Positions 23,276-31,441 of a DNA stretch of 37,375 nucleotides are shown piece by piece. Position 1 is the stretch's first letter. Every line of letters starts with the position of its first letter. Both the position numbers and the translations under genes were made by a program. This stretch comes from an uncultured cyanobacterium (GTDB lineage: Bacteria; Cyanobacteriota; Vampirovibrionia; Vampirovibrionales; JAGQHJ01), in assembly GCA_937922745.1 (NCBI GenBank), contig CALAJO010000115.1, positions 1 to 37,375 of the forward strand, read 5' to 3'. The notes under the pieces are model-generated. The model searched no databases. It had not been told where the DNA came from and worked only from the letters and a program-made list of their open reading frames with translations.

Positions 23276-24340
23276 ATGGGTTCGCTTGCATCACAGCCCA
23301 CCGAAAATAAAGTGACCGTCATCCGATTGGATTCGGATGGCGTTTCGCTTCTGGATCAAACGGCCATTCCGCGCGAGGTTCGCTACGCCAAAATTACCAC
23401 GCCGGATGAAATGCGTCATGCCATCCAGACCATGGTCGTTCGGGGCGCACCGGCCATTGGTGTTGCCGGGGCTTACGGCCTTATCCTCAGTGCCCGTCAG
23501 CAGTTGCAAGAAAGTCCCGTAACTTCCCAAAGCATGGCGGCTGCGTTGCTGGCCGATGCGGATTTGCTGGAGTCGGCCCGTCCCACGGCGGTTAACCTGC
23601 AATGGGCGATGGATCGGATGCGTCGGCTGATTCAGGCAAAAGCCGATCATTCTCCCGAGGAAATCCTCAAGGCCGTGGAAGCTGAAGCTCTGCGGATTTA
23701 TGACGAAGACGTCGCAATGTGCAAGGCCATTGGGAAGCATGGCGCGGCTTTGGTGCCAAAGGCCGCAAGGATCCTGACGCACTGCAATGCCGGCGCGCTG
23801 GCAACCGCGGGCTATGGCACGGCCTTAGGTGTCATCCGCGAGGCGTTTGCGGCGGATCCTTCCATCCAGGTTTACGCGGATGAAACCCGACCCCGTTTGC
23901 AGGGCGCACGCCTGACGACCTGGGAGATGGTGCAGGAAGGCATCCCGGTAACGTTGATTACCGACAACATGTCTGCCTGGGTGATGAAACAAGGCAAAGT
24001 GGATATGGTGATCGTGGGCGCGGATCGGATTGCCGCCAACGGCGATGCCGCCAACAAAATCGGGACCTACCTGTTGGCATTGGCCGCAAAGGCCCATAAT
24101 ATCCCATTTTATGTCGCAGCCCCCAGCTCCACGGTGGATCCCAGCATTGCTTCCGGTGAGCAGATTCCCATTGAGGAACGCCCGGAAGACGAAGTCTACT
24201 GGATTCACAACGAAGCCATCTGCCCGGAAGGGGTTCGCTTCTTTAACCCTTCGTTCGACGTAACCCCTGCCGAACTGATCACCGGCATCATCACCGAAAA
24301 AGGCGTGTTTCGATACCCTTATCATTTCACGTCTGCTTAA
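23276..24340 (+). CDS. mtnA: S-methyl-5-thioribose-1-phosphate isomerase
   Basis: A 354-residue enzyme of the methionine salvage pathway, converting methylthioribose-1-phosphate to methylthioribulose-1-phosphate. It belongs to the eIF2B-like family. Evidence is VVRGAPAIGVAGAYGL (54-69), the catalytic C170 in THCNAGALATAGYGTALG, the R-P-x-x-Q-G-A-R-L-T substrate segment (205-214) and the catalytic D250 in VIVGADRIAANGDAANKIGTY. GAGGTAA precedes the ATG. It starts 27 bp after ftsZ and may be co-transcribed. The stop codon lies in a small hairpin followed by four T residues. Confidence 0.96.
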   Translation: MGSLASQPTENKVTVIRLDSDGVSLLDQTAIPREVRYAKITTPDEMRHAIQTMVVRGAPAIGVAGAYGLILSARQQLQESPVTSQSMAAALLADADLLESARPTAVNLQWAMDRMRRLIQAKADHSPEEILKAVEAEALRIYDEDVAMCKAIGKHGAALVPKAARILTHCNAGALATAGYGTALGVIREAFAADPSIQVYADETRPRLQGARLTTWEMVQEGIPVTLITDNMSAWVMKQGKVDMVIVGADRIAANGDAANKIGTYLLALAAKAHNIPFYVAAPSSTVDPSIASGEQIPIEERPEDEVYWIHNEAICPEGVRFFNPSFDVTPAELITGIITEKGVFRYPYHFTSA

Positions 24341-24348
24341 GACGTTTT
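24329..24348 (+). terminator. Short terminator overlapping the mtnA stop codon
   Basis: ACGTCT-GCTTA-AGACGT followed by TTT. The mtnA TAA (24338-24340) is in the loop and stem edge. Only six base pairs, so probably weak. Confidence 0.4.
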
Positions 24349-24653
24349 CCACTTTCATTTCCGAGCCTCAGATTTCTTGAACTCAGGTATAATCTTAAGT
24401 TTTTATTAACTCGGGTTTTATATTCGCTTCAGTTGGGCATATTCACGATAGCCCCGCTTGTTATTCCGTGCAGGTAGGAATAGTAAGCAGGAAGCCGTGG
24501 CAATCTTCTTGCTGTAAACCATTCGTTAAATAATGACGAGGTAATGATTAAATGGGTTTGTTTTCTCACTTTTTATTTCAGGTGATCGCTTTTGATATTA
24601 TTTTTGTATAAACTTATTGTTTGATTTGAACTAAGAGTGAAAGGGATGGACGG
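24341..24653. other. Non-coding stretch with degenerate repeat and motif copy 4
   Basis: No supported large gene. It contains a TATAAT (24388-24393) without a -35, a degenerate ATTCC-N9-GGAAT palindrome (24463-24481) that may be a decayed relative of the 3751/3885 hairpins, and the fourth motif copy. A possible promoter TTGATA-N17-TATTGT (24592-24620) could serve the gene at 24654. Confidence 0.45.
24550..24568 (+). repeat. Dispersed 19-bp motif, copy 4
   Basis: AAATGGGTTTGTTTTCTCA on the plus strand, the reverse orientation of the other copies. The ATG at 24552 has GAGG about 10 nt upstream and opens a 19-codon frame to TAA at 24609-24611, encoding the hydrophobic peptide MGLFSHFLFQVIAFDIIFV. 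Confidence 0.85.
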
Positions 24654-25061
24654 GTGAACCGAATTTCGAACTTACAAGCTGGCATGGCCATGCGATTTGG
24701 AAAGCTGACCGAGGATCATCAACAGCGTTGGCAAACGCTCCAGGGCGATCTCCCAGGGCCGGTGGAATCCTTCGACGGGGCGGACTGGTTTATGACCCAG
24801 GCGCAACTGGGCGGCATGGCCCAGGCAGATGCTGCGGGCGCCATGGACGAAAAGCTGGGTAGTGCGGAGCAAGCCAACGCCTATCGAATGAGCGCCTTAA
24901 CCGTCAGCGCGGGCATTATGGAACAGTGGGCCAGGCGGGTAAAACAGCTCTCCCGCGGGCAGGTTGCACATGTTTTACGGCAGTTGGAACAGGCGTGGTT
25001 TAATGTCCCGGCGGCGCTGTCCCAACCGCTTTTAAAGCAACTGGGAGAATCAAGCCGTTGA
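24654..25061 (+). CDS. Hypothetical protein with N-terminal FG signature
   Basis: An unrecognised 135-residue protein, starting at a GTG with AAGGGATGG just upstream. The N-terminus MNRISNLQAGMAMRFGKL resembles that of the 10102-10653 protein. The remainder is mostly helical, with no signal peptide or membrane helix: an acidic, glycine- and alanine-rich middle (about 40-75) and an amphipathic C-terminal half (MEQWARRVKQLSRGQVAHVL). It precedes the aminotransferase gene by 60 bp on the same strand. A helical adaptor is possible but cannot be shown. Confidence 0.65.
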   Translation: MNRISNLQAGMAMRFGKLTEDHQQRWQTLQGDLPGPVESFDGADWFMTQAQLGGMAQADAAGAMDEKLGSAEQANAYRMSALTVSAGIMEQWARRVKQLSRGQVAHVLRQLEQAWFNVPAALSQPLLKQLGESSR

Positions 25062-25121
25062 TGCCCGCCCGGTTTTTCAGGATGATAAGGTACAGTCAGC
25101 AATGGATACAGGTACGGAATA

Positions 25122-26324
25122 ATGGATATTGAGCAACTGCGAAGCGAGACACCGGGATGCCGGCATGTGCTGCACTTTAACAATGCCGGTGCATCTCTAA
25201 TGCCGCGGCCCGTACTGGAAACCGTGGTGAACTACCTTAACCTGGAAGCCGAAATGGGTGGGTACGAAGCCGCAAACAGGATGGCCGCCCAACTGGAGGG
25301 CGTTTACGATAGCATCGCCCGCCTGCTGAACTGCCATCGCGATGAGGTGGCCGTAATTGAGAATGCAACACGCGCCTGGGATATGGCGTTCTACGCCATC
25401 CCCTTCCAGCCGGGCGATCGCATCCTCACTTCGCAATCGGAGTATGCCAGCAATTACATTGCCTACCTGCAAATGGCCCGGCAAAAAGGCGTCACGGTCG
25501 AAACCATCCCCACGGATGACTTTGGCCAGGTGTCCGTCTCCGCCCTGGAGGGGATGATGGATAGCCGGGTCAAGCTCATTGCCGTCACCCATATCCCCAC
25601 TAATGGGGGCTTAGTCAACCCGGCAGAAGCCATTGGCGAAGTCGCCAGACGCCACAATGTGCTTTACCTGCTGGATGCCTGCCAGTCTGCCGGGCAGATG
25701 CCGCTGGATGTGACGCGTATCCAGTGCGACATGCTATCGGCCACAAGCCGCAAATACCTCCGGGGGCCACGAGGGATGGGCTTCCTGTATGTCCGAAAGG
25801 CGGTCATTGGGCAACTGGAGCCGCCACTGCTGGATCTGCATGCAGCCGAGTGGGTTTCCCGAGACGCCTATACCATTCGGGGAGACGCGCGCCGGTTTGA
25901 GAACTGGGAAACCAATTTCGCCGCCAAGCTGGGCATGGGCGCCGCCGTGGAATATGCGTTAAACCTGGGCCTGGATACCATCTGGAGCCGCGTTGCCCTG
26001 CTCGGCCAACAACTCCGCACGGAACTTAGCCGGATAGACGGCATTACGATCCGGGATTTGGGGCAAACCCAATGCGGCATCGTGTCCTTTACCAGCGAAA
26101 ACATGCCGAGCGATGCCATCTACGAGGCCTTGCAGGCGCAGAATATCAACGTCAGCTACTCGCCCCGGCAATACACCCGCCTGGATATGGAAGCCCGGGA
26201 ACTGGAGAGTATCGTTCGCGCATCGGTGCATTATTACAACACGGAAGCCGAAATTGCCCGCTTCTGCAATGTCCTTGCGGACAGCGTGAAGCAACAACCC
26301 GCCCTGAAAGGAGCCAAGGGATGA
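25122..26324 (+). CDS. Class V aminotransferase (cysteine desulfurase-like fold)
   Basis: A 400-residue PLP enzyme. Family landmarks: HFNNAGASLMP near the N-terminus (18-28), NATRAWDMAF (81-90), THIPTNGGLVNP (156-167), the PLP-contacting D185 in LLDACQSAGQMP, and the Schiff-base lysine K211 in SATSRKYLRGPRGMGFLY. The catalytic cysteine loop of true IscS/SufS desulfurases is not evident, and the substrate cannot be inferred. Selenocysteine lyase/isopenicillin-epimerase-like members of this family are the closest by motif. Its stop overlaps the ATG of a 28-codon ORF (ATGA), so translation probably continues into the next gene. Confidence 0.9.
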   Translation: MDIEQLRSETPGCRHVLHFNNAGASLMPRPVLETVVNYLNLEAEMGGYEAANRMAAQLEGVYDSIARLLNCHRDEVAVIENATRAWDMAFYAIPFQPGDRILTSQSEYASNYIAYLQMARQKGVTVETIPTDDFGQVSVSALEGMMDSRVKLIAVTHIPTNGGLVNPAEAIGEVARRHNVLYLLDACQSAGQMPLDVTRIQCDMLSATSRKYLRGPRGMGFLYVRKAVIGQLEPPLLDLHAAEWVSRDAYTIRGDARRFENWETNFAAKLGMGAAVEYALNLGLDTIWSRVALLGQQLRTELSRIDGITIRDLGQTQCGIVSFTSENMPSDAIYEALQAQNINVSYSPRQYTRLDMEARELESIVRASVHYYNTEAEIARFCNVLADSVKQQPALKGAKG

Positions 26325-26407
26325 GATTACCCGCCATTCAACCTGCAATAAACAGAATGCATCTGGTATCAAGCCGCGATTCGGCAACATGGATGCGCCG
26401 CGCCTAG
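26321..26407 (+). CDS. Short ORF coupled to the aminotransferase gene, 28 aa
   Basis: It has a strong ribosome-binding site (AAAGGAG) and an ATGA overlap with the aminotransferase stop, so initiation here is likely. The peptide starts MRLPAIQPAINRMHLVSSRD and stops at TAG 26405-26407. It overlaps, in another frame, the beginning of the 145-codon gene that follows. It may be the original N-terminus of that gene, separated by a frameshift, or a short leader peptide. Confidence 0.45.
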   Translation: MRLPAIQPAINRMHLVSSRDSATWMRRA

Positions 26408-26826
26408 ATGCTGTTTCAATGAGGGCGTTTATGCAGCAAATGCGGCACGATCAGCCTCATGCATACGAAAACCTCCGCTATAATTTTCAAATGGGGCCCA
26501 ATGATTACTTTCCGCGTTTTCACCCTGTGTACGAGCAAATCCAGGACCACACCGCGGCAGAGCATACGCCCATCCAGTTGGCGGTTCGCTTTTTGTCGCC
26601 GGAACTGCTTAAACTCCTCCTCAACCGGGTCTTTCCGGATGAATACCCCATTAAGACCCATACGCTAAATGACCCTAAAAATGATTTCAGCGCAATCCTG
26701 GCAGAACAGATCGAACTCTTGAACGCTCGAATGGCCGATGCCAATGATGTGAAGCGAATTTTAGCACAACATCAATTAGTTAATCCGAAGGATGAGCGGT
26801 TTGCCTTTAAGCTGCCCACCGCTTAA
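26389..26826 (+). CDS. Hypothetical protein, possibly a frameshifted C-terminal part
   Basis: A frame of 145 codons. From about residue 10 the composition looks like a genuine soluble protein (a region near PNDYFPRFHPVYEQIQDH, a leucine-rich helix and a charged C-terminus). Neither the ATG at 26389 nor the one at 26419 has a ribosome-binding site, while the short ORF starting at 26321 has an excellent one in another frame and lacks a body. No family recognised. The gene may be read from the upstream start after a frameshift, be coupled to it, or be disrupted. Confidence 0.6.
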   Translation: MDAPRLDAVSMRAFMQQMRHDQPHAYENLRYNFQMGPNDYFPRFHPVYEQIQDHTAAEHTPIQLAVRFLSPELLKLLLNRVFPDEYPIKTHTLNDPKNDFSAILAEQIELLNARMADANDVKRILAQHQLVNPKDERFAFKLPTA

Positions 26827-26931
26827 CCCCTCCCTTCAGTTTGCCCGATCTCATCCGAAAACAGGTTGAGGGTTACGCCAAAAACCCCGACACTGGAACA
26901 ACAAACATTCATCGGATGATCGTCGCGAACT

Positions 26932-27534
26932 ATGTTTAACCACACCTTCCAGGACGCGGATGACCAACAGCCCCAGCGGGCCCCTTTACCGGATCTGTGC
27001 CACAAGTGCGGCCGGTGCTGCAATTCCGCAACCACCTTTTTGCCGCACCGGGAACTGCTTCGGCTGGTGGCGGAAGGCGAGAAGGAAGCCATCGATTTCC
27101 TGGAGATCTTCGAGCCCTTTCCATCGGTGGAAGCGGCCCGCAGCGTGGTGCCGGAGCAGGTGGATCGGGTGATGCAGGTGATCGCCGATCGCGATGACAT
27201 GGACGTGAACGATGTGACGTTTTACCACTGCCGTTATGTAACGGAAGAAGGGCTTTGCGGAATTTACGAGCGGCGTCCACGGTGCTGCCGGGAAGCCCCG
27301 GTGCATGGCTGGTCGGTGATGCCGCCGGGCTGCGGGTTCGAAGGCTGGCAGTTTGAGCAGCGCGAGCGTCACCAGGCAGATGTGCGCAAACTGAAGGAAA
27401 TGCAGTTCCAGATGGAGATGCTCTCGCCCGACGGCATCCACATGCCCACGCGCAATATGACGCTGGATGAACTCCGGGCATCCATCGGGGGCGCCATTAA
27501 GCCCTGGGTTCGGTTTGGTGCGGAGCAATGGTAA
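26932..27534 (+). CDS. YkgJ-family CxxCxxCC cysteine-cluster protein, paralogue 1
   Basis: A 200-residue soluble protein with the signature C23-x2-C26-x2-C29-C30 (LCHKCGRCC), then C100, C109, C118-C119 and C134 in the order FYHCRYVTEEGLCGIYERRPRCC and PPGCGF. The YkgJ family (related to the FliB flagellin methylase cysteine cluster) is predicted to bind zinc or iron; biochemical roles are poorly known. Its neighbour at 27568 is a close paralogue, and a third follows at 28207, forming a three-gene tandem array with 33-bp gaps. Confidence 0.88.
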   Translation: MFNHTFQDADDQQPQRAPLPDLCHKCGRCCNSATTFLPHRELLRLVAEGEKEAIDFLEIFEPFPSVEAARSVVPEQVDRVMQVIADRDDMDVNDVTFYHCRYVTEEGLCGIYERRPRCCREAPVHGWSVMPPGCGFEGWQFEQRERHQADVRKLKEMQFQMEMLSPDGIHMPTRNMTLDELRASIGGAIKPWVRFGAEQW

Positions 27535-27567
27535 TGCACTTTTTCAGCAAGCAAAAGGCCAAGCGCA

Positions 27568-28173
27568 ATGTTTAACGATACCTTTTCCCAAGGGCAGGAG
27601 CAAAAGCCGCCGGTCAGCGAATCGCTCCCGGATCTATGCCACAAGTGCGGCCGGTGCTGCAAGTCGGCCACGACCTTCCATTCCTACAAGGAGCTGCAAC
27701 GCCGCGTGGAACTTGGCGAAGAAGGGGCCATGGAATTCCTGAGAGTATTTCAGCCATTCCCGTCTATCGAGGCCGCCCGAAAGGCCGTGCCGGAACAGGT
27801 GGATCAGGTTATTCGCGTATTGGAGCGCGAAGATCGCCTGGTTTGGGACGACCTGACCTTTTACCACTGCCGCTACGTAACGGAAGAAGGCTTGTGCGGG
27901 ATTTATGAAGAGCGTCCCAGCTTTTGCAAGCAGTTCCCCGTGCATGGATGGGGCGTCATTCCGCCGGGCTGCGGGTTTGAGGGCTGGCAGTACAGCCAGC
28001 GGGAAACGCAGCAGGCACAGGTACGCAAGCTCAAGGAGCTTCAGTTCCAGATGGAGATGCTCTCGCCCGACGGCATCCACATGCCCACGCGCAATATGAC
28101 CCTGGATGAACTCCGCGCATCGATTGCCGACGTAATGGAACCCTGGGTGCGCTTTGGGGCCGAAAACTGGTAA
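27568..28173 (+). CDS. YkgJ-family CxxCxxCC cysteine-cluster protein, paralogue 2
   Basis: A 201-residue close copy of the preceding gene, with the same cluster (C24, C27, C30, C31) and the same downstream cysteines, except that R-P-R-C-C is R-P-S-F-C here. The C-terminal ~40 residues are nearly identical in both, and a 59-bp stretch (27403-27461 and 28042-28100) is identical at DNA level although the middles have diverged. This suggests gene conversion after tandem duplication. Confidence 0.88.
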   Translation: MFNDTFSQGQEQKPPVSESLPDLCHKCGRCCKSATTFHSYKELQRRVELGEEGAMEFLRVFQPFPSIEAARKAVPEQVDQVIRVLEREDRLVWDDLTFYHCRYVTEEGLCGIYEERPSFCKQFPVHGWGVIPPGCGFEGWQYSQRETQQAQVRKLKELQFQMEMLSPDGIHMPTRNMTLDELRASIADVMEPWVRFGAENW

Positions 28174-28206
28174 CAAGACTTTTGCAACAACAGGATACCG
28201 CTGAAA

Positions 28207-28794
28207 ATGATTAATGACCCGATACAGGACAAGGACACACTGGAAATAGAGGCGCTGAAGGCGGCCGATGACTTTACCGCGCTGGGCAAGAAAATCCAGG
28301 AACTGTTCCGCATGCCGCAATCGTTATGCAAGCAGCGGGGCGATTGTTGCCGTATTGCCACGTTTAAGGGCACACTCTCCCATGACGAAATAATCCGGCT
28401 CGCCAACTCCGATGAGGAAGACGCGCCGAACGCAAAAGACTTTCTGTCGCTGTTTTATCCATACGAATGCCAGGAGGACGTCCAAACGATCGCTCCCGTG
28501 TTTTACCAAAAAGTTCGCGAAGCCGAACCCGGCGCCACGTTTTTTAAATGCCGTTATCTGTCCGATGACGGGCGTTGCCAGGTACACGAAGACCGGCCAA
28601 CGGGTTGTCGTGTTTACCCGTTTCCGCATAAAAATACGATTTATCACCCCGGCTGCGGGTTTGAAAAACGAGGCCAGGAGAACTGGAAGAAGATCCAGGA
28701 TATCAGCCAGTTTTTCGAACAACGCCTGGATGAACTGACGCGCATTGTAGATGGGACCGAGATGTTGCTCGATCAGACGGAACCGACCCCTTAG
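28207..28794 (+). CDS. YkgJ-like cysteine-cluster protein, divergent paralogue 3
   Basis: A 195-residue protein, clearly related but divergent: C41-K-Q-R-G-D-C47-C48, so the second cysteine of CxxCxxCC is Arg. The later block FKCRYLSDDGRCQVHEDRP-x-x-C and HPGCGF is kept. An N-terminal extension of about 18 residues and a charged C-terminal helix differ from the first two. The altered cluster could bind metal differently or need a partner. It ends 26 bp before the convergent gene at 28821. Confidence 0.82.
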   Translation: MINDPIQDKDTLEIEALKAADDFTALGKKIQELFRMPQSLCKQRGDCCRIATFKGTLSHDEIIRLANSDEEDAPNAKDFLSLFYPYECQEDVQTIAPVFYQKVREAEPGATFFKCRYLSDDGRCQVHEDRPTGCRVYPFPHKNTIYHPGCGFEKRGQENWKKIQDISQFFEQRLDELTRIVDGTEMLLDQTEPTP

Positions 28795-28820
28795 TCCGGT
28801 TCAACCCCTATCATCGTATG

Positions 28821-29339
28821 TTACGCGTAGTTATTCTTAAACGTGTTCTTAATGCCTTCGGAGATGTACTTGGTGTACTCCTCGCGCTGTTGAACCAGAG
28901 CCGTCCTCATGGACTTGAGACGCTCAAGCTCGATATCAATCTGTTCTTCCATCGCCTTGATTTCGCGCATATCCTGCTCAACTTCGGCCAGCATCTGCTC
29001 GGAAGTCATGAGCTGCTCGTTTGGAGACAGCGGCGCGCCGCCCGGCGGTAACGGAATGCCCGGTGGTGGCGCATAAACCCCGTTATCCCATACCGGATCT
29101 TCCAGTAACGGATCCTGGAACGGATTACGCTGGTATCTCGGGTCACTTGGCCAGATGATATCCACAAACCGGCCATATTGCCCTGGAGCCAAACGGGAGG
29201 CTTGCGTCTGGCGCAGCCCGATCATTTTACTCCATTGTGTCAAATCTCGCTTTTGCTGGTAGTACTGGTTAACGCGGAAGTCAATATCATATACCTGCGA
29301 TATGACATTGAAAATCACCGCAAGGCTTGAAAACCCCAT
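28821..29339 (-). CDS. Hypothetical protein with C-terminal coiled coil
   Basis: A 172-residue protein with no family I can name. The ATG is preceded by AGGGGGGAC. A mildly hydrophobic N-terminus (MGFSSLAVIFNVISQVYDIDF) is followed by a region containing RFVDIIWPSDPRYQRNPF, a proline- and glycine-rich stretch (about 88-105, APPPGIPLPPGGAPLS), and a strongly heptad-like acidic helix (about 112-150, rich in E, Q, M and L). The layout suggests a structural or secreted component. Confidence 0.7.
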   Translation of the reverse strand: MGFSSLAVIFNVISQVYDIDFRVNQYYQQKRDLTQWSKMIGLRQTQASRLAPGQYGRFVDIIWPSDPRYQRNPFQDPLLEDPVWDNGVYAPPPGIPLPPGGAPLSPNEQLMTSEQMLAEVEQDMREIKAMEEQIDIELERLKSMRTALVQQREEYTKYISEGIKNTFKNNYA

Positions 29340-29483
29340 CTAAAAGTCCCCCCTACGATTTTCGTTATAATCCCTGCTTACAATAAAATACGCTTTACCT
29401 ATATATGAATAAAAAATTAATTTTCAGGTTTGATGTCAAAGGTTAAATAAATATTAATATGTTTGATTTTATAATTTTAAAAT

Positions 29484-29945
29484 TTACGATGCAGGAACCG
29501 GCGGATGAATGATGCGGTTAAACAGGTTTTCCATAAACCGGTAAAAATCAGTGGCGGGTTTCGTCATAATTTCATTCGCCCCGGCAATAATGGCTGCTTT
29601 TACAGAGGGCGTTGCCGAATAGAGCGTAATGTAGGCGTTTTTAAATTTCTCCCGAAAGGCGCGAATCACTTCAATTCCAGACGGTCCTGGAATACGCTCG
29701 TCCGTAACAAGGGCATCAAACTGTTGTTCTTGAATCGCCTTCAAGGCGTCATCGCCACTGGCAACATGGACAAACTCAACCGTATCTTGCCCAGCAGCGG
29801 CTCTTTCGCTATTAATATCTGCTGTCCATTCTAAAAAGTTTTCTGACAGGGCGGGTTCGTCCTCGACGTATAAGACCCGATGGGTTTGTTGCCCAAACCG
29901 GGCTGCCTGCGCAGCAGGATGAAGCATACTCATCGCTTTAATCAC
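29484..29945 (-). CDS. Stand-alone response-regulator receiver protein
   Basis: About 153 residues from the GTG at 29945, which has GGAG 8 nt upstream; an earlier GTG at 29954 sits on the ribosome-binding site itself, and ATGs occur at 29933 and 29927. One receiver domain: acidic pair E28-D29 in LYVEDEP, phospho-acceptor D82 in LVTDERIPGPSG, Ser in TLYSATPSV and Lys in IMTKPA. No output domain, so it acts by protein contact or phosphotransfer. The receiver has an unusual inserted stretch (about 45-56, rich in E, A and Q). No kinase is adjacent. Confidence 0.88.
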   Translation of the reverse strand: MIKAMSMLHPAAQAARFGQQTHRVLYVEDEPALSENFLEWTADINSERAAAGQDTVEFVHVASGDDALKAIQEQQFDALVTDERIPGPSGIEVIRAFREKFKNAYITLYSATPSVKAAIIAGANEIMTKPATDFYRFMENLFNRIIHPPVPAS

Positions 29946-30072
29946 GTGTCTCACTCCCTCAAGTTATGTCGTAAACATAAAAACCGACATCCGTCATAAA
30001 TTGCTTATTAATTTAAGAGAGTCAATTTACCCCGTCTACAGTTGATTAATTAATTTTAAGCATCAGATCCCA

Positions 30073-30107
30073 AAAACCCCTCCTGATACTCTATCAGAAG
30101 GGGTTTT
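30073..30107 (-). terminator. Rho-independent terminator
   Basis: A long stem AAACCCCT-x-CTGAT / ATCAG-x-AGGGGTTT with a 5-base loop. The T tract is best on the minus strand (TTTTTGGG), so it would end the transcript from 30611-30333 after passing the structured repeat. It could also work, less well, on the plus strand. Confidence 0.65.
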
Positions 30108-30154
30108 AACACGATGTTGGATTAATAGGATAAATTAAGAAAATAAATTCTGAG

Positions 30155-30303
30155 GGCCGAGCGCAGCGGCACAGCCGCAAGCGAAGCCAAAATTAATATT
30201 AGGGAGGGTGCATCTGAAGCCGCAGCAGGCGGCTTCATCTATAAAATTGGGCTCCCATCCCTGCGATTAGCAGAGATGGGTTAAACAGGCCCTGCGCAAC
30301 CAG
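30155..30303 (+). repeat. Structured ~150-bp dispersed repeat, copy 2
   Basis: The same element as 12206-12355, in the same orientation, with four differences: a loop base in the first hairpin (ATA to ACA), one base in GCGAGGCC, one A fewer in the linker, and one base creating an A-C mismatch in the third stem. It lies between the end of the gene at 30333 and the terminator at 30073, so any minus-strand transcript would carry its complement in the 3' region. The whole gap 29946-30332 holds only this element and the terminator. Confidence 0.85.
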
Positions 30304-30332
30304 TAGACATCGTGCAGATCATTTCTTTTTAA

Positions 30333-30611
30333 TTAAACGCGCTTGCGAATGGCCGGGTAATAGTGGGCGTTATCGTGTATTTCGTCCAGGTTGGCGTTTG
30401 CAGACATCAGGCTTATTGCCTGCAGGCCCATCACAATCACGGAGATGATCAGGTACATCGTCATCAGGTCAACGGGGTCGGTAACAGGCCTAACGTCAAA
30501 CATCAGCTCGTTAAAGTTGATTGTGGAGCGGGCCACCCACGTAATGCCGTAAATGAAGGCGGTCATATAACCATTTTCGAATAAGACACTGCTCAGATGT
30601 TTCAATGACAT
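30333..30611 (-). CDS. Small membrane protein, 92 aa
   Basis: A 92-residue protein with one clear hydrophobic segment (about 49-70, LMTMYLIISVIVMGLQAISLM) and a weaker one at about 15-30; the C-terminus is charged (HDNAHYYPAIRKRV). AAGGAGA lies 11 nt upstream of the ATG. It follows the 30652 gene by 40 bp and is probably in the same transcript. No family recognised. Confidence 0.6.
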   Translation of the reverse strand: MSLKHLSSVLFENGYMTAFIYGITWVARSTINFNELMFDVRPVTDPVDLMTMYLIISVIVMGLQAISLMSANANLDEIHDNAHYYPAIRKRV

Positions 30612-30651
30612 GATGGGTGATCTCCTTGCTTTCTATTGCTCAATTATCAAC

Positions 30652-31263
30652 TTAGGCTGCTGCAAACTTGCCGGAGGGTCTGGTGACCTTGGGCATTTTG
30701 TTGCCTTGCAGGGACGGAACCGGGACGAAGGTGCTGACAGGGCGAACCGGGGATGTGGTGTTGCCGGTCAGCATCAGCTTTTGCTGCATGCTCAGGGCAG
30801 GATCCTTCAGCAAGCTGTACAGGCGCTCTGCCGCAAGCTCGTAGAAGAAGGGCACCGGACGGCTTTGCTGCTTAAGGTTGTCCGAGAACAACCAGCCGAG
30901 AAACCGTTGCATCCGCTCGTGGTAGCTGCCGATCTCATCGACTTTGATATGGGGCTCCAGGGTGTTGGGAGCCATTTTGCCCTGGTTGATGAGTTCGATC
31001 ATGAAGATGAACTCGGTGGCCCACTGCGCTGCCAGGCGGTTGAGCTTGGAAGCCGGCGGGACGGGAAGGTCGTGACGGGTAAACAAGTTGCGAATATAAT
31101 CCCGCTCGCACGGTTCATATTCGGAGAAGGCCTGGGCAAGCCGATCGCAGATTTTTTGATAATCCGAATCAAGTTCCAGGTGGGTTTTATCGTAGGTTTT
31201 ATTCAGGATAATCTGTATTTCGTATTTAATATAACGGGTCAATTTTCCAATCTGTAATCTCAC
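30652..31263 (-). CDS. Hypothetical protein, 203 aa
   Basis: Starts at a GTG (31263) with AGGAGA 8 nt upstream; a TTG two codons earlier is too close to that site. A largely helical soluble protein with no membrane segment. Segments such as CDRLAQAFSEYEPCERDYIRN and an amphipathic helix around LGWLFSDNL do not match a family I know. The C-terminal ~45 residues are proline-, valine- and serine-rich and probably disordered. Co-transcribed with the 30333 gene from the promoter at 31329-31356. Confidence 0.65.
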   Translation of the reverse strand: MRLQIGKLTRYIKYEIQIILNKTYDKTHLELDSDYQKICDRLAQAFSEYEPCERDYIRNLFTRHDLPVPPASKLNRLAAQWATEFIFMIELINQGKMAPNTLEPHIKVDEIGSYHERMQRFLGWLFSDNLKQQSRPVPFFYELAAERLYSLLKDPALSMQQKLMLTGNTTSPVRPVSTFVPVPSLQGNKMPKVTRPSGKFAAA

Positions 31264-31328
31264 TGTCAATTTCTCCTACCAAATCCAACGTGTTTGATAA
31301 GATAATAAAAACATTCTAAACAGTGAAA

Positions 31329-31356
31329 TTTATATTTTCAGGATATCTTTTTACAA
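31329..31356 (-). promoter_or_regulatory. Promoter for the 31263-30333 unit
   Basis: Minus strand TTGTAA (31351-31356), 16 bp, TATAAA (31329-31334). Transcription from about 31322 gives a leader of roughly 60 nt before the GTG at 31263. Confidence 0.45.
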
Positions 31357-31441
31357 TTAGAAACAAATCCAAATTATATCCAAAGAAACCCACATTAGTA
31401 TTCAGTGTATGGTTAAAGAGCCAGAGGCCGATAACCCCAGC

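Noticed and set aside
26825-26931. Terminator in the gap before the first YkgJ gene
   Set aside because: Only weak partial complementarity (AACCC/GGGTT) with a long loop and no T tract.
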